This document shows, in pieces, positions 28,517-28,741 of a DNA stretch of 28,741 bases. Within the stretch, counting starts at the first letter, position 1. Each line of letters starts with the position of its first letter. Source of the stretch: a virus; the IMG/VR virus record IMGVR_UViG_3300047476_001635, positions 1 through 28,741 of that record; one strand, given 5' to 3'. The notes below the pieces were generated by a model. It saw nothing but the letters and a program-made list of their open reading frames with translations. It did no database searches and was not told where the DNA came from. The position numbers and the translations under genes were made by a program.

Positions 28517-28591
28517 TAGGAGCACTGAGATTTGAACTCAGGATCTTTTGTATATAAGACAAATGCTTTCACCAGACTAAGCTATACTCCC
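28517..28591 (-). tRNA. tRNA-Ile (anticodon UAU, reads AUA)
   Basis: A complete cloverleaf of 75 bases on the minus strand: acceptor GGGAGTA/TGCTCCT (one G-T and one T-G wobble), D stem GCTT/AAGC with GG in the loop, anticodon stem TTTGT/ACAAA with loop CTTATAT (T33, anticodon TAT at 34-36, A37), variable AGATC, T stem CTGAG/CTCAG with loop TTCAAAT. The 3' CCA is not encoded (A-CAA follows). AUA is normally read by a CAU anticodon tRNA whose C is changed to lysidine by TilS; a direct UAU anticodon is rare in bacteria. Seven of 13 Ile codons in the oxygenase at 23430-24284 are ATA, so the tRNA likely helps translation. It lies six bases behind the 39-residue gene and may share its transcript. 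Confidence 0.9.
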
Positions 28592-28597
28592 TAGGAG

Positions 28598-28717
28598 CTA
28601 GCGTATTCGTTTATTTGCGATAAGCTTTTCAATGCAATTAGTGCAAAAGTTTTCAAGTGTGCCTTTAGCGTTAATACGCTCAACATACTTTGGGTTTTCG
28701 CAGAAATCACAATTCAT
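28598..28717 (-). CDS. Tiny zinc-binding peptide (39 aa)
   Basis: Two CxxC pairs: MNCDFCENPKY near the start and NFCTNCIEKL in the middle, 21 residues apart (Cys3/Cys6 and Cys25/Cys28), an arrangement that fits a single zinc ribbon. The ATG at 28717 lies six bases after TACAAT, preceded by TGA as an extended -10, so it is leaderless. The stop TAG is followed six bases later by the tRNA gene. Such tiny phage zinc proteins are often regulatory or nucleic-acid-binding; the role is unknown. Confidence 0.72.
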   Translation of the reverse strand: MNCDFCENPKYVERINAKGTLENFCTNCIEKLIANKRIR

Positions 28718-28723
28718 AATCTT

Positions 28724-28732
28724 ATTGTATCA
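28724..28732 (-). promoter_or_regulatory. Leaderless extended -10 of the 39-aa peptide gene
   Basis: TGA-TACAAT (hexamer 28724-28729), six bases, ATG at 28717. The -35 would lie beyond the window end. Confidence 0.65.
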
Positions 28733-28741
28733 TATTTTCAG

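Overview
The window is 28.7 kb of an AT-rich genome of a tailed double-stranded DNA phage (or a prophage-like fragment). The evidence is a long run of tail-fibre and virion proteins on the minus strand, a small two-helix holin candidate, an exported lysozyme-like protein, a phage-type class II ribonucleotide reductase, a tRNA gene and tightly overlapping operons. No terminase, portal, capsid, polymerase or integrase gene is visible, so this is only part of the genome. Seven genes start exactly six bases after a TATAAT/TACAAT-like hexamer, so their messages would be leaderless. Leaderless mRNA is common in Actinobacteria, and together with the AT-richness this suggests, but does not prove, an actinobacterial host such as the AT-rich freshwater lineages.

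Layout. (1) 1-337: the start of a collagen-like fibre gene that runs off the window. (2) 358-4717, minus: one compact operon of five 2-oxoglutarate/Fe(II) oxygenases and a DUF6065-like protein, read from a leaderless promoter at about 4720-4750. (3) 4797-19481, minus: the tail-fibre/adhesin region. It holds Mtd-like N-terminal domains, coiled-coil-like and KI-type repeats, fibronectin-III-like domains, and two proteins ending in Pro/Phe-rich repeats plus a Hint (intein/hedgehog-like) domain. A sixth oxygenase and two small proteins lie inside it. (4) 19550-21794, minus: a holin candidate with an EF-hand, and the adenosylcobalamin-type ribonucleotide reductase. (5) 22097-24284, plus: a secreted lysozyme-like protein, four small proteins, a likely small RNA and a seventh oxygenase. 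(6) 24281-28717, mixed strands: a membrane protein, a flavin-dependent halogenase, a 48-residue membrane peptide, a TylF-type methyltransferase, an SGNH-like protein, a sulfotransferase, tRNA-Ile(UAU) and a 39-residue zinc-binding peptide.

How it may work together. The window is unusual for the number of small-molecule or protein tailoring enzymes (seven oxygenases, a halogenase, a methyltransferase, a sulfotransferase and an SGNH-like protein) beside many fibre proteins, two of which are very rich in proline. The simplest joint reading is that the phage modifies its own virion or fibre surface, or host surface molecules. This is inference: no substrate can be read from the sequence.

The long alternative starts of several genes (TTG or GTG codons reaching back into the upstream gene) were rejected in favour of ATG starts with a ribosome-binding site, a stop/start overlap or a leaderless promoter.
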